A DNA stretch of 64,000 bases from positions 1,922,001 through 1,986,000 of the forward strand of contig CP121321.1 of assembly GCA_043585095.1 (NCBI GenBank), in the 5' to 3' direction. Source of the stretch: JANQIO01 sp043585095 (GTDB lineage Bacteria; Pseudomonadota; Gammaproteobacteria; Pseudomonadales; Halieaceae). Below are positions 17,164 to 24,861 of the stretch, one piece after another (position 1 is the stretch's first letter; each line of letters opens with the position of its first letter). The translations under genes and the position numbers were made by a program. A model generated the notes under the pieces. The model ran no database searches. It was not told the DNA's origin and worked only from the letters and a program-made list of their open reading frames with translations.

Positions 17164-18006
17164 ATGGACCTTAGTTCTGAACCGCGGGAGTTCGAGCTCA
17201 TGGAACAGGTCGCCAAGGCGTTTTCCGATGTATTAAAAAGCATTGGCACGCGGCAGTTCCCTGCGATTCTTTCAACCGCGCTGCAGCAAATCGTCGCCTA
17301 CGACAGCTTGATCATCACTCGCTTCAGCCCTCAGCCCACTGTAGAGCACGTACAGTTCCCGATCAGATCTGTTTTCGAAGACGGTGAGATGTATAGCACA
17401 GCCGCCTATTTGCTCGACCCCTACTACCGCGCAGCAGTAGACGATGGATTTAGCGGATTTCAGAGACTGAGTAATCTGGCTCCAGAGGGTTTCACAGAGA
17501 GCGAATACTACCTGCGTTACTACGGAACCATCGGTCTGGGTGACGAATGCGGCTACATTATTAATATTGGAGGCAGTCAGTTCCTGAATGTTGCTTTAAA
17601 CCGCCGCGTAGAAAACTCGCCTTTCCCCGACGGGGAAGTTGCGCTGCTATCTGCCATCTGGGAACTGGTGGACAGCGTGTGCAAGAGTCATTGGAAGCTC
17701 GTTACATTTCAGGCCTCGACTAGCGGCCAATTGAACCATCAGCTTGAATTGGCACTTACCAACTTTGGCTCGTCCAAACTGACCGCCCGTGAATGCGAGG
17801 TTGTGCGATTGCTGTTGCAGGGGCATTCAACGCAGTCCACGGCCCAAAAGCTTGGTATTTCAGCGGAAACCATAAAAATACACCGCAGAAACAGCTACCT
17901 GAAGCTAGACATTAACTCTCAGGCTGAACTTTTTAATCTGTTTATCAGTGCTCTCCAGAGTGTGGAGGTCTACCAGGACGGGGATCCGCTTAGCGGTTAC
18001 TACTAG
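17164..18006 (+). CDS. LuxR-type HTH transcriptional regulator
   Basis: 280 residues. A variable sensory domain fills about 1-190 (FPAILSTALQQIVAYDSLIITRF ... GLGDECGYIINIGG). The LuxR/GerE helix-turn-helix is at the C-terminus: LTARECEVVRLLLQGHSTQSTAQKLGISAETIKIHRRN. The sensory part looks GAF/PAS-like rather than a classic acyl-homoserine-lactone pocket, so no signal is claimed. ATG at 17164 has GGAG upstream; an in-frame ATG at 17098 lacks a ribosome site and would cover the palindrome at 17071-17091 less well. It is divergent from the TonB receptor unit and upstream of an MFS gene, so it probably controls both. Confidence 0.88.
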   Translation: MDLSSEPREFELMEQVAKAFSDVLKSIGTRQFPAILSTALQQIVAYDSLIITRFSPQPTVEHVQFPIRSVFEDGEMYSTAAYLLDPYYRAAVDDGFSGFQRLSNLAPEGFTESEYYLRYYGTIGLGDECGYIINIGGSQFLNVALNRRVENSPFPDGEVALLSAIWELVDSVCKSHWKLVTFQASTSGQLNHQLELALTNFGSSKLTARECEVVRLLLQGHSTQSTAQKLGISAETIKIHRRNSYLKLDINSQAELFNLFISALQSVEVYQDGDPLSGYY

Positions 18007-18221
18007 CGATCGCTATTCCCCAAACCAGCAAAGCAGGCGGTTGCAGCGCTTGTGATATGACCACTCGGCAGGCGCATAACGTCGCATTTTTATCATCTGG
18101 TTCTGGCTTACGGTCAGCAAATTTAGCCATAGATTAGGTTGGCCACGACCGCTGAACATATTCAGTGTTGCCCAAAATCGCAGCTTCCCGTTTAATGGCG
18201 CTTCATTGCAGAGGCGTCTTT

Positions 18222-18806
18222 ATGAGCAAGGTATCCTTCGCGGCAACTCAAATAGCCTGCCTTTTGAACTGCGCAGAAAGCATAGATTGGGCAATCAAGC
18301 TTGATCGGGTAGCGGCAAATAGGGTCGGCGAACCCATCCTACTTCATGCACTCTTCAGCCATACACTCCTCGAGGCTGTTTGCCTTGGTGTCAGGCAGCG
18401 CAGAACTCGTATGGAACTCGCAACGTCAACAGAGGAAACACTTTGCTACAAGCACTTTCAGCCATTAGCCACGAAGCTTGAAATGGCAATTCCTATCAAT
18501 TGTCTTGAACGGTCAGGTAACACATTTTTTTATTGCCTGTGCGTGATCGACACGGATGAAGCGGCACGTGAGCACTCTCAGGAATCGCCTTTATCCGACT
18601 GGCTCGGTTGCCTGAAAAAAGCCTGCTTCACCGTCGGCGATAGACGCGATATCGTTCAGCAGGCCGATGATCATTTTGAAAATTCGATTGCCAGCGCCTT
18701 GGATTCAGACGCCATAGCGGGCCGCGAACGGCAGCGTGATCCGCTTATCGATTTTGGACCAGACCTCCGCGGCGCGTCCCGCATGCATTTGTCGGAGTAC
18801 CACTAA
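18222..18806 (+). CDS. Unknown protein between LuxR regulator and MFS transporter
   Basis: 194 residues, not recognised. ATG at 18222 has AGAGG seven bases upstream, and the stop lies two bases before the MFS start, which suggests coupled translation. It is soluble in character, with no signal peptide or membrane helix, and has several cysteines. The middle part (LEMAIPINCLERSGNTFFYCLCVIDTDE) has an alternating pattern like a beta-rich sensory domain, so it might be a stand-alone sensor domain related to the N-terminal half of the regulator. That is speculative. No HTH is present. Confidence 0.65.
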   Translation: MSKVSFAATQIACLLNCAESIDWAIKLDRVAANRVGEPILLHALFSHTLLEAVCLGVRQRRTRMELATSTEETLCYKHFQPLATKLEMAIPINCLERSGNTFFYCLCVIDTDEAAREHSQESPLSDWLGCLKKACFTVGDRRDIVQQADDHFENSIASALDSDAIAGRERQRDPLIDFGPDLRGASRMHLSEYH

Positions 18807-18808
18807 CA

Positions 18809-19963
18809 ATGCTTCCTGCTCCACGCTACTGGGGGCTCGCGCTCCTTGGCTGCACCGGTATTATCCCCATTTTGATCGGCCCGATAATTGTTGGCGTGCT
18901 CGTGGATTACGGAGGCTTCAGCGATCGCGAGGCGGGCTTAACGGCCGGATATGGAGCGATCGGGGCTGTCGCCGTAGCCCTAATTTGTGCACTCACTATG
19001 CATCGTCTGTCCCTGCGCTGGCTCGGCCTGTTTGGGGTTATGTTGGCGGCAACGGCCCATCTTGGTGCGGCCAATTTCTATGAGCAACGCGGACTATTTT
19101 ATCTCCTGCGAATAGCGGGGGCCGTTGGCGACGGGGCGATCTTTGCCTCCGTTATGAGCGCATTTGCACGTGAGTCGCAGTCAGAGCGCTATTACGGCAT
19201 GTTCATGATGTTGCAGTTCGCACTGGCAGGTCTCGGGCTCTGGGGGCTGCCCACATTTTTACCACATATGACGCCAGAGCAAATGTACCGTGCTTTCTTT
19301 ACTTTGAATTTGCTCACGTTGCCTATCGTGATGCTGCTGCCATCAAGGCCAGCAGACGTCGCTGGGCTGGCCATCCGCGGCGAAGAATGGCGACTTCTGC
19401 TGACAGTCCCCGCCATAGGGGGACTCGCGGCACTGTTTTTCTTTGAGGCAAGTAACGTGGGCACCGACGCATTTATGGAGCGAATCGGCGTGCTGGCCAA
19501 TTACAGCGATAAGCAGATCGGTATGGTACTTGGCATCGCCTCAGCGCTCGGCGTGCCCGGCGCGTTTGCCATCATGTTTGTTGGCTCACGGTTTGGCCAC
19601 CGGCTTCCGGTCCTCGCGGGAATCTCAGTCGGCGTGGTCTCATTGCTAGGCATCGTCAACGCAGACTCTTACTCAGAGTTTTTTATCTGGACCTGTATTC
19701 ATAGTGTTTCCTGGGCGTTCACCACTCCGTATATTCAGTCAATACTTGCTGATATGGATCGCGGCGGCGCGGTTGTAACAGCTGGCGGGATAGCCAGTGG
19801 AGCTGGGGCCGGTGCGGGGCCGGCGGCAATGGCTATGCTGGTGAACGCCGAAAACTACAGCGGTGTGCTCATCATCGGCCTTAGCACCTACGCAATGTCG
19901 GCCTTAGCCATCACCGTGGTTGGAAGGCTGATGAGCGAGAACGCACTCACGTCGGAGCCTTAA
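18809..19963 (+). CDS. Major facilitator superfamily transporter
   Basis: 384 residues with about 12 hydrophobic segments in two halves; the central loop falls near 180-195 (LLPSRPADVAGLAIRGEEW). Typical MFS features include SDREAGLTAGYGAIGAVAVAL in helix 2 and Gly-rich helices such as AGGIASGAGAGAGPAAMAM. It is somewhat shorter than the usual 400-450. It is the last gene of the plus-strand unit after the LuxR regulator, with the start two bases after the preceding stop. Inferred role: inner-membrane transport of the substrate or product handled by the divergent TonB-receptor unit. Confidence 0.85.
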   Translation: MLPAPRYWGLALLGCTGIIPILIGPIIVGVLVDYGGFSDREAGLTAGYGAIGAVAVALICALTMHRLSLRWLGLFGVMLAATAHLGAANFYEQRGLFYLLRIAGAVGDGAIFASVMSAFARESQSERYYGMFMMLQFALAGLGLWGLPTFLPHMTPEQMYRAFFTLNLLTLPIVMLLPSRPADVAGLAIRGEEWRLLLTVPAIGGLAALFFFEASNVGTDAFMERIGVLANYSDKQIGMVLGIASALGVPGAFAIMFVGSRFGHRLPVLAGISVGVVSLLGIVNADSYSEFFIWTCIHSVSWAFTTPYIQSILADMDRGGAVVTAGGIASGAGAGAGPAAMAMLVNAENYSGVLIIGLSTYAMSALAITVVGRLMSENALTSEP

Positions 19964-20216
19964 TTGGCAAGGTGCACAGTCTTGCAGCGCTGTCACCAGC
20001 CCAAAGGGCGGTATTCAGTCGGCCCTACTAATCCTGCTTCGCAATAGCACGCCCGCGCTATTAATGACTGACTAATGCAGCCGGAGCGGCGAAGGCGCCT
20101 GGCTGGCCTCCCAGGAGTTTTTAGAAAATCGATCAAGTTTGCCGGAACAATCTGTTTTTGCTGAGAAGCCATGGCCGCTAGGCTGCCGTACATCATTTCT
20201 TAACAAGACTTGGCAA

Positions 20217-20324
20217 ATGAAAAATGAGAACGCAGAAGCGAACTTAACGCAGTATCCGGCGTATTGCCTGGCGCTGACAGTGGTGTTCTATGGAGCGATA
20301 ACAGTTGGACTTCTCGCCTGGTAA
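20217..20324 (+). CDS. Possible 35-residue single-span membrane peptide
   Basis: ATG at 20217 opens a 35-codon frame. A polar start (MKNENAEANLTQYP) is followed by one hydrophobic helix (CLALTVVFYGAITVGLLAW) and a stop. No clear ribosome site is seen, and the frame is open upstream to 20139. The protein-like composition is the only support. The rest of the 430-base stretch between the MFS gene and the DUF2165 gene (19964-20393) shows nothing I can name. Confidence 0.3.
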   Translation: MKNENAEANLTQYPAYCLALTVVFYGAITVGLLAW

Positions 20325-20393
20325 CCTGCCGCGCATCCAATGGAACCAAACCGCGGTGCCAGTCCAGCGGAACCCGAAGCGTGGGCGGCGCTG

Positions 20394-20882
20394 CTAAGTA
20401 GTCTCTTCCGGCATGGCGACAAATACAGCGATGATGCCGATGAAGCCGGCGTAGCGAAATGCCGAGGCACCAGCTTCCGCCAGCCCCGGCGAACGCCACA
20501 TTTCGAACCACTGTTCACCCAGTACGATCCAGCCTAAAAAAAGTCCGAAGACAGCGACGCCACAACCTGCCAACGCAGCCTGTTTCGAAGCACCAAAGAA
20601 ATCGCTGCTTCCGCTACGTGCACACCACATGCGGTAGGCACCCAGCCCACAAAGCGTCGCTGAGATGATCTTGAAGCTTAAAATAGAAAGAGCTCCCGCG
20701 AAGATGACAAACGTGTTTGAGGTTGCGCGCCAACTGTCCTGACCGCCTTCAAAACCCGTCATACTCGATACAGCAGCTACTGAGCCCTGGGTGCTTTCCC
20801 AGTCGAGCACGTTGCCAAGTGCACCTATCGCACCCCACAAGCAGACGGCGACGACAAGAGCGATTTTCACGAGTTTGAGCAT
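20394..20882 (-). CDS. DUF2165 family small integral membrane protein
   Basis: 162 residues with four hydrophobic helices: about 2-22, 62-90, 98-128 and 138-158. The family pattern is visible: a first helix followed by GNVLDWESTQGSVAAVSSM, then a loop and GWIVLGEQWFEMWRSP. Function is unknown in the family. ATG at 20880-20882 is preceded by AGGG; the frame continues upstream to 20993 through the direct repeat at 20965, but that part has no helix. It lies on the minus strand just downstream of the displaced tRNA-Val fragment. Confidence 0.75.
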   Translation of the reverse strand: MLKLVKIALVVAVCLWGAIGALGNVLDWESTQGSVAAVSSMTGFEGGQDSWRATSNTFVIFAGALSILSFKIISATLCGLGAYRMWCARSGSSDFFGASKQAALAGCGVAVFGLFLGWIVLGEQWFEMWRSPGLAEAGASAFRYAGFIGIIAVFVAMPEETT

Positions 20883-21004
20883 TGGCCTTTTTCCCTGTTT
20901 GTCTAAATGCTTGTTAACTATACGTGCGCTGGTGCTTTGCGGGTCCATAGGTTTTTCGGGGCCTAATCGAACAGCGGTTTGAATCAAACGCATGGGCTTG
21001 CCAA

Positions 21005-21036
21005 ATAAAAAAGGCCCACCCCTTCGGGTGAGCCTT
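21005..21036 (-). terminator. Terminator downstream of the displaced tRNA-Val 3' half
   Basis: On the minus strand AAGGCTCACCC-GAAG-GGGTGGGCCTT, followed by a T-run; nine or more pairs (one G-T) with a GAAG tetraloop. It occupies the same position as the terminator of the intact tRNA at 22238-22263 but has a different stem, so this may be the original chromosomal tRNA terminator. Confidence 0.75.
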
Positions 21037-21043
21037 ATTTATT

Positions 21044-21088
21044 TGGTAGGACCAGCCAGATTCGAACTGGCGACCTCTACCATGTCAA
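21044..21088 (-). pseudogene. Displaced 3' half of tRNA-Val(GAC)
   Basis: 45 bases identical to the 3' end of the intact tRNA at 22271-22347. They run from the encoded CCA through the acceptor 3' strand, T arm and variable loop to the anticodon loop, where identity stops (GTCAA then a different sequence). The 5' half is absent, so it cannot make a tRNA. This is the typical footprint of a tyrosine-recombinase element that enters a tRNA gene at the anticodon loop. Confidence 0.85.
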
Positions 21089-21435
21089 TGCGAAAAGGAC
21101 ACTGAGATACACGGTGAAACACCAAATGTACACGCGAGCGGAGTGAATCGGAAGGTATGTTGTGGGCGGCTACGAGTCGAATTTGCCGCTGCGCGCGGAC
21201 TGAGCAAAATGCCTTCTTTTCCTGAAAGCGGTCATCCGCTGCGAGCGCTGAAAGGTCTCCTTTCGGCCAAGAGCGGAAGCTTAATGCTCACCGAATCGGC
21301 GGCGGTTAACACCTCAAAGCGGTCATTGCTCTAGGCCAGCTTTGAGGCCCGGCGGGCCAAATGTAGCTATCCGGTGTCGCGCACGCTTTAAGTTGGAAGC
21401 TGTGAAGTAGCTTCGTGACAAAGCCAGATTAGGAC
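21089..21435. other. Left part of island, no gene recognised
   Basis: 347 bases between the displaced tRNA fragment and the zinc-ribbon gene. It holds short frames without ribosome sites and stretches such as GAAAGCGGTCATCCGCTGCG and AAAGGTCTCCTTTCGGCC with internal symmetry. It looks like decayed, non-coding element sequence. No integrase remnant was seen. Confidence 0.4.
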
Positions 21436-21909
21436 TTAATCCGCTTGGAAAACGCTGCCGCAGCGCATGCACACTCTCTTCTGCTCGTATTCCTCCAGCT
21501 CTTTTTTATGTTTCAGCGCGGCCTCCGGATTATTTTTCATTGAAGCAATGGTCGCTATCGAGAAAATGACACAAAGAATCAGGGATGCAGGGTGCCAAAA
21601 ATTTAAAGACGGATAATCCGAATACGCCATGTCGCGAGTAAGCCAGATAAGCAAAACAGTACCGACACATACTAGTAAACAGCCCCCGCCCGCTGCAGCA
21701 GACGGCAGCCCGTCCTCCAGTTCTGGAGGCGCGACCAGCTTGGACAACTCGGACTGGTGCTTACCACTGGTACCGACGCCCCCAAAGAGTACATCTCCAT
21801 CGGCGGTTATCCCGCCGCCAATGCTTTTTGATGACGTGCTATTGGTACCGGCTTGGTAGACCAACGACGCGCTTTTCCAATCGTCGCTTCCGCATCTTGG
21901 GCAAGTCAT
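21436..21909 (-). CDS. Small membrane protein with a split zinc ribbon
   Basis: 157 residues, not a named family to me. CPRCGS at residues 3-8 and CMRCGS near the C-terminus are two CxxC knuckles that could together bind one zinc. Between them lie a Gly/Ser-rich low-complexity stretch (KSIGGGITADGDVLFGGVG), two hydrophobic helices (GGGCLLVCVGTVLLIWL and ASLILCVIFSIATIASM) and a charged helix (ALKHKKELEEYEQKR). ATG at 21907-21909 has GGAG six bases upstream. It is the only intact-looking gene of the island between the tRNA-Val repeats, so it is probably cargo acquired with the element. Confidence 0.65.
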   Translation of the reverse strand: MTCPRCGSDDWKSASLVYQAGTNSTSSKSIGGGITADGDVLFGGVGTSGKHQSELSKLVAPPELEDGLPSAAAGGGCLLVCVGTVLLIWLTRDMAYSDYPSLNFWHPASLILCVIFSIATIASMKNNPEAALKHKKELEEYEQKRVCMRCGSVFQAD

Positions 21910-22021
21910 TACAAACTCCAAATTCAGTCAACTTTGAAAAACAAACCCCGGGTAAGACGACACAGAATGTTAAAGCTTCAAATACATGCGAGTAAACCAC
22001 CTGTAGGGGCGCCTCGTCTTA

Positions 22022-22050
22022 CAAAAAGCCGCCCGGTGGGCGGCTTGTTT
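22022..22050. terminator. Extra copy of the tRNA-Val terminator hairpin
   Basis: Stem GCCGCCC-GGT-GGGCGGC (22028-22044) flanked by CAAAAA and TTGTTT. The same hairpin and flanks recur at 22240-22268. It can act on either strand. Its repetition inside the island points to a duplicated cassette. Confidence 0.65.
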
Positions 22051-22093
22051 GAATGCTTTGGATGATCACGCGAGTGCGTAGAGGCAGATTGAT

Positions 22094-22117
22094 GATTACA
22101 GCCTTTGGGCTGTAATC
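22094..22117. repeat. Perfect inverted repeat, 10-bp arms
   Basis: GATTACAGCC-TTTG-GGCTGTAATC. Perfect arms, four-base loop, no T-run. It could be a binding site, a replication/transfer hairpin or a folded RNA element of the lost mobile element. Confidence 0.6.
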
Positions 22118-22173
22118 ACCCTACGGGCGTACCCGAAAAGAGGGGCAGGCTCCATTCGCTTCGCTCACGCGTC

Positions 22174-22196
22174 TTGACTGTGCTCTAAGCACAGTC

Positions 22197-22198
<2 letters not shown>
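22174..22198. repeat. Perfect inverted repeat, 11-bp arms, at the edge of the right direct repeat
   Basis: TTGACTGTGCT-CTA-AGCACAGTCAA, ending where the 119-base direct repeat (22197-22315) begins. Its position at the repeat boundary suggests a recombinase arm or directionality-factor site; alternatively it is a simple hairpin. Confidence 0.6.
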
Positions 22199-22347
<149 letters not shown>

Positions 22348-22374
22348 GGTGTCTGAGGGCGAGCAGTATATAGA

Positions 22375-24411
22375 TCAGGCCTGATTTAGAAAAGCCTGCT
22401 GCTTGATTTCTGCCACCTGGTCGCGCAATCGGGCGGCCTCCTCGAATTCGAGGTTTTTGGCGGCCTCCATCATCTGGTTTTCCATTTGCTTTAACTTTCT
22501 CGCCAGCGCAGCCGGCGTGAGATTCATCACTTCAGCAGCGTAGTTGGCCTGCTCTTCCGCCACCTTGCGGTCGCGGCCGCGACCTCGGGCTTTGCCGCGG
22601 GCACCCGGCGCATGAGCACCTTCCATAATGTCTTTAACCGCCTTGGAAATACCGATGGGCGTTATGCCGTGCTTCTCGTTGTACTCGACTTGCTTGGCGC
22701 GACGGCGATCAGTCTCATCAATAGCTTTCTGCATAGAGCCGGTGATGTTATCGGCGTAGAGAATCGCACGCCCATTCAGGTTTCGCGCAGCGCGGCCGAT
22801 GGTCTGAATCAACGAACGTTCGGCGCGCAGGAAGCCCTCTTTATCCGCGTCCAGAATCGCCACCAGAGACACCTCGGGCATATCCAGGCCCTCACGCAGC
22901 AGGTTGATACCCACCAATACATCGAACTCACCCAGGCGCAGATCTCGAATGATCTCGACTCGCTCCACGGTATCGATGTCTGAGTGCAGATAACGCACGC
23001 GCACGCCATTCTCCGACAGGTAATCAGTCAGGTCCTCCGCCATCCGCTTGGTCAGCGTTGTCACCAGCACCCGGCTGCCCTGCGCAACCGTCAGGTGAAT
23101 CTCCGACAGAAGGTCATCTACTTGCGTGCTAGCCGGACGAATTTCGACCTCTGGATCGATCAAGCCAGTGGGACGCACAACCTGCTCAACCGTGCGGCCA
23201 GCGTGTTCTAACTCATAGTTGCCCGGCGTCGCCGACACATAGACGGCCTGGGGCACCATGGCTTCCCACTCTTCAAAGCGCAGGGGTCGGTTATCCAGAG
23301 CCGACGGCAAACGAAAGCCGTACTCCACCAGCGTTTCCTTGCGGGAGCGGTCACCTTTATACATGCCACCAATCTGCGGCACGCCAACGTGAGACTCATC
23401 CACTACCACCAGGGCATCCTGCGGAAGATAGTCAAACAGGGTCGGCGGCGGCTCACCAGGCGCGCGCCCTGAGAGATAGCGCGAGTAGTTCTCGATGCCC
23501 TGGCAGAAGCCAAGCTCGCGCATCATCTCAATATCGTAGCGCGTGCGCTGCTCCAGGCGCTGAGCCTCCAACAGCTTGTTATTGTCCTTGAGCTGCTTAA
23601 GGCGCCCTTCCAGCTCCACTTCGATCTCATCGATTGCGCCCAGAACCCGGTCACGAGTGGTCACGTAATGGGTCTTTGGGAAGATCGTCACTCGCGGCAC
23701 ATCGCGCTCTACGGCGCCCGTCAGCGGATCGAATATGCTGATCTTTTCAACTTCTTCGTCAAACAGCTCCAGCCGTATGGCGTCTTTTTCGGAATCGGCT
23801 GGGAAGATATCGACAACGTCGCCGCGCACTCGATAAGTACCGCGTTTGAAGTCCATATCATTGCGGGTGTATTGCAGCTCCGCCAATTGTCGCAATATGC
23901 CGCGCTGGTCGATCTGTTCGCCACGGGATACATGCAGCACCATGCGGAAGTACGACTCGGGATCGCCCAGACCGTAGATCGCCGACACCGTGGCAACCAC
24001 CAAGCAGTCAGAACGCTCCAGCAAGGCCTTGGTGGCCGACAGCCGCATCTGCTCCACGTGATCGTTAATAGACGCGTCTTTCTCAATAAAGGTGTCCGAA
24101 GACGGGACGTAGGCTTCCGGCTGGTAATAATCGTAGTAAGAGACGAAATACTCGACGGCATTACGTGGGAAAAACTCTTTAAACTCACCGTATAACTGCG
24201 CCGCCAGCGTTTTGTTGGGCGCCATCACGATGGTGGGCCTTTGCAGAGACTGCACCAGATTAGCGATGGTGAAAGTCTTGCCCGACCCGGTCACGCCCAG
24301 CAGAATCTGGGACGCCAAGCCCGCCTGCACGCCTTCAACCAGCTCGGCAATCGCCTTGGGCTGGTCGCCAGTGGGGGTGTAGTCAGATACGACTTCAAAA
24401 GGCTTGGACAT
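22375..24411 (-). CDS. uvrB: UvrABC excision nuclease subunit B
   Basis: Damage-verification helicase of nucleotide excision repair, 678 residues (E. coli 673). Walker A is GVTGSGKTFTIAN near 39. The beta-hairpin region is YYDYYQPEAYVPSSDTFIEKD near 92-112. DEAD-box-type DESH is present, as are the helicase motif GINLLREGLDMPEVSLVAILDADKEGFLR near 505, motif VI QTIGRAARN, and the C-terminal UVR coiled coil (MENQMMEAAKNLEFEEAARLRDQ) that contacts UvrC. It is a single gene on the minus strand followed by tRNA-Val. Confidence 0.99.
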   Translation of the reverse strand: MSKPFEVVSDYTPTGDQPKAIAELVEGVQAGLASQILLGVTGSGKTFTIANLVQSLQRPTIVMAPNKTLAAQLYGEFKEFFPRNAVEYFVSYYDYYQPEAYVPSSDTFIEKDASINDHVEQMRLSATKALLERSDCLVVATVSAIYGLGDPESYFRMVLHVSRGEQIDQRGILRQLAELQYTRNDMDFKRGTYRVRGDVVDIFPADSEKDAIRLELFDEEVEKISIFDPLTGAVERDVPRVTIFPKTHYVTTRDRVLGAIDEIEVELEGRLKQLKDNNKLLEAQRLEQRTRYDIEMMRELGFCQGIENYSRYLSGRAPGEPPPTLFDYLPQDALVVVDESHVGVPQIGGMYKGDRSRKETLVEYGFRLPSALDNRPLRFEEWEAMVPQAVYVSATPGNYELEHAGRTVEQVVRPTGLIDPEVEIRPASTQVDDLLSEIHLTVAQGSRVLVTTLTKRMAEDLTDYLSENGVRVRYLHSDIDTVERVEIIRDLRLGEFDVLVGINLLREGLDMPEVSLVAILDADKEGFLRAERSLIQTIGRAARNLNGRAILYADNITGSMQKAIDETDRRRAKQVEYNEKHGITPIGISKAVKDIMEGAHAPGARGKARGRGRDRKVAEEQANYAAEVMNLTPAALARKLKQMENQMMEAAKNLEFEEAARLRDQVAEIKQQAFLNQA

Positions 24412-24540
24412 ACTCGGGTATCACGGACAGTGGGCAGCCAGACATTATGGGCAAATTGAGCGTTTAGCGCATGTCGCAGACGAAAATATTTCCTCGAAAC
24501 GCAAGCGTCGCCCACGCTGCCGATTCAGACCAAACAGCGG

Positions 24541-24569
24541 TTGACCGACCTAGCTCGGATCATTAATAT
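24541..24569 (+). promoter_or_regulatory. Sigma-70 promoter of tRNA-Asn
   Basis: -35 TTGACC (24541-24546), 17-base spacer, -10 TAATAT (24564-24569), then the GC-rich discriminator ACGCGGCC typical of growth-rate and stringent control of stable RNA. The tRNA begins 22 bases downstream. Confidence 0.8.
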
Positions 24570-24591
24570 ACGCGGCCTCCAACGAGATCAT

Positions 24592-24667
24592 TCCGCCTTA
24601 GCTCAGTTGGTAGAGCAACTGACTGTTAATCAGTGGGTCGCTGGTTCGAGCCCAGCAGGCGGAGCCA
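24592..24667 (+). tRNA. tRNA-Asn (anticodon GTT)
   Basis: 76 bases with encoded CCA. The acceptor TCCGCCT pairs with AGGCGGA. The anticodon stem ACTGA/TCAGT has loop CTGTTAA, and the T arm is GCTGG-TTCGAGC-CCAGC. All stems pair. It has a good promoter upstream and a terminator seven bases after the CCA. Confidence 0.98.
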
Positions 24668-24672
24668 TATTC

Positions 24673-24702
24673 AAAAACCCGGCTTTTGGCCGGGTTTTTT
24701 TT
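24673..24702 (+). terminator. Terminator after tRNA-Asn
   Basis: AAAACCCGGC-TTTTG-GCCGGGTTTT, then further T residues; six GC pairs extended by A-T pairs. A strong intrinsic terminator. Confidence 0.9.
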
Positions 24703-24861
24703 GCCACTTTTTAAGACTCGCCTTTTTCTGCCCTTCTTTTTTATAGACGACCGTTCTACCCATACGGCCTCAAGCTCCGCATACTTTCGTCTTCTCTGTT
24801 GTCCCTATAGCATGTCCAGCGTGAATTACTTGTAGACCCAGCCCAGGGAGGCTGTCATCCA

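Larger units (their letters stand above)
20965..21088. repeat. Left direct repeat of the tRNA-Val island
   Basis: 124 bases nearly identical to 22197-22315. From left to right it contains a stretch beginning AATCGAACAGCGGTTTG, a terminator hairpin that differs between the copies, and the 3' 45 bases of tRNA-Val. The right copy keeps the whole tRNA. The pair has the form expected of attachment ends of an element integrated in tRNA-Val with crossover at the anticodon loop. Confidence 0.75.

Noticed and set aside
21044..21088. Second functional tRNA-Val
   Set aside because: Only the 3' half is present; acceptor 5' strand, D arm and half the anticodon stem are missing.
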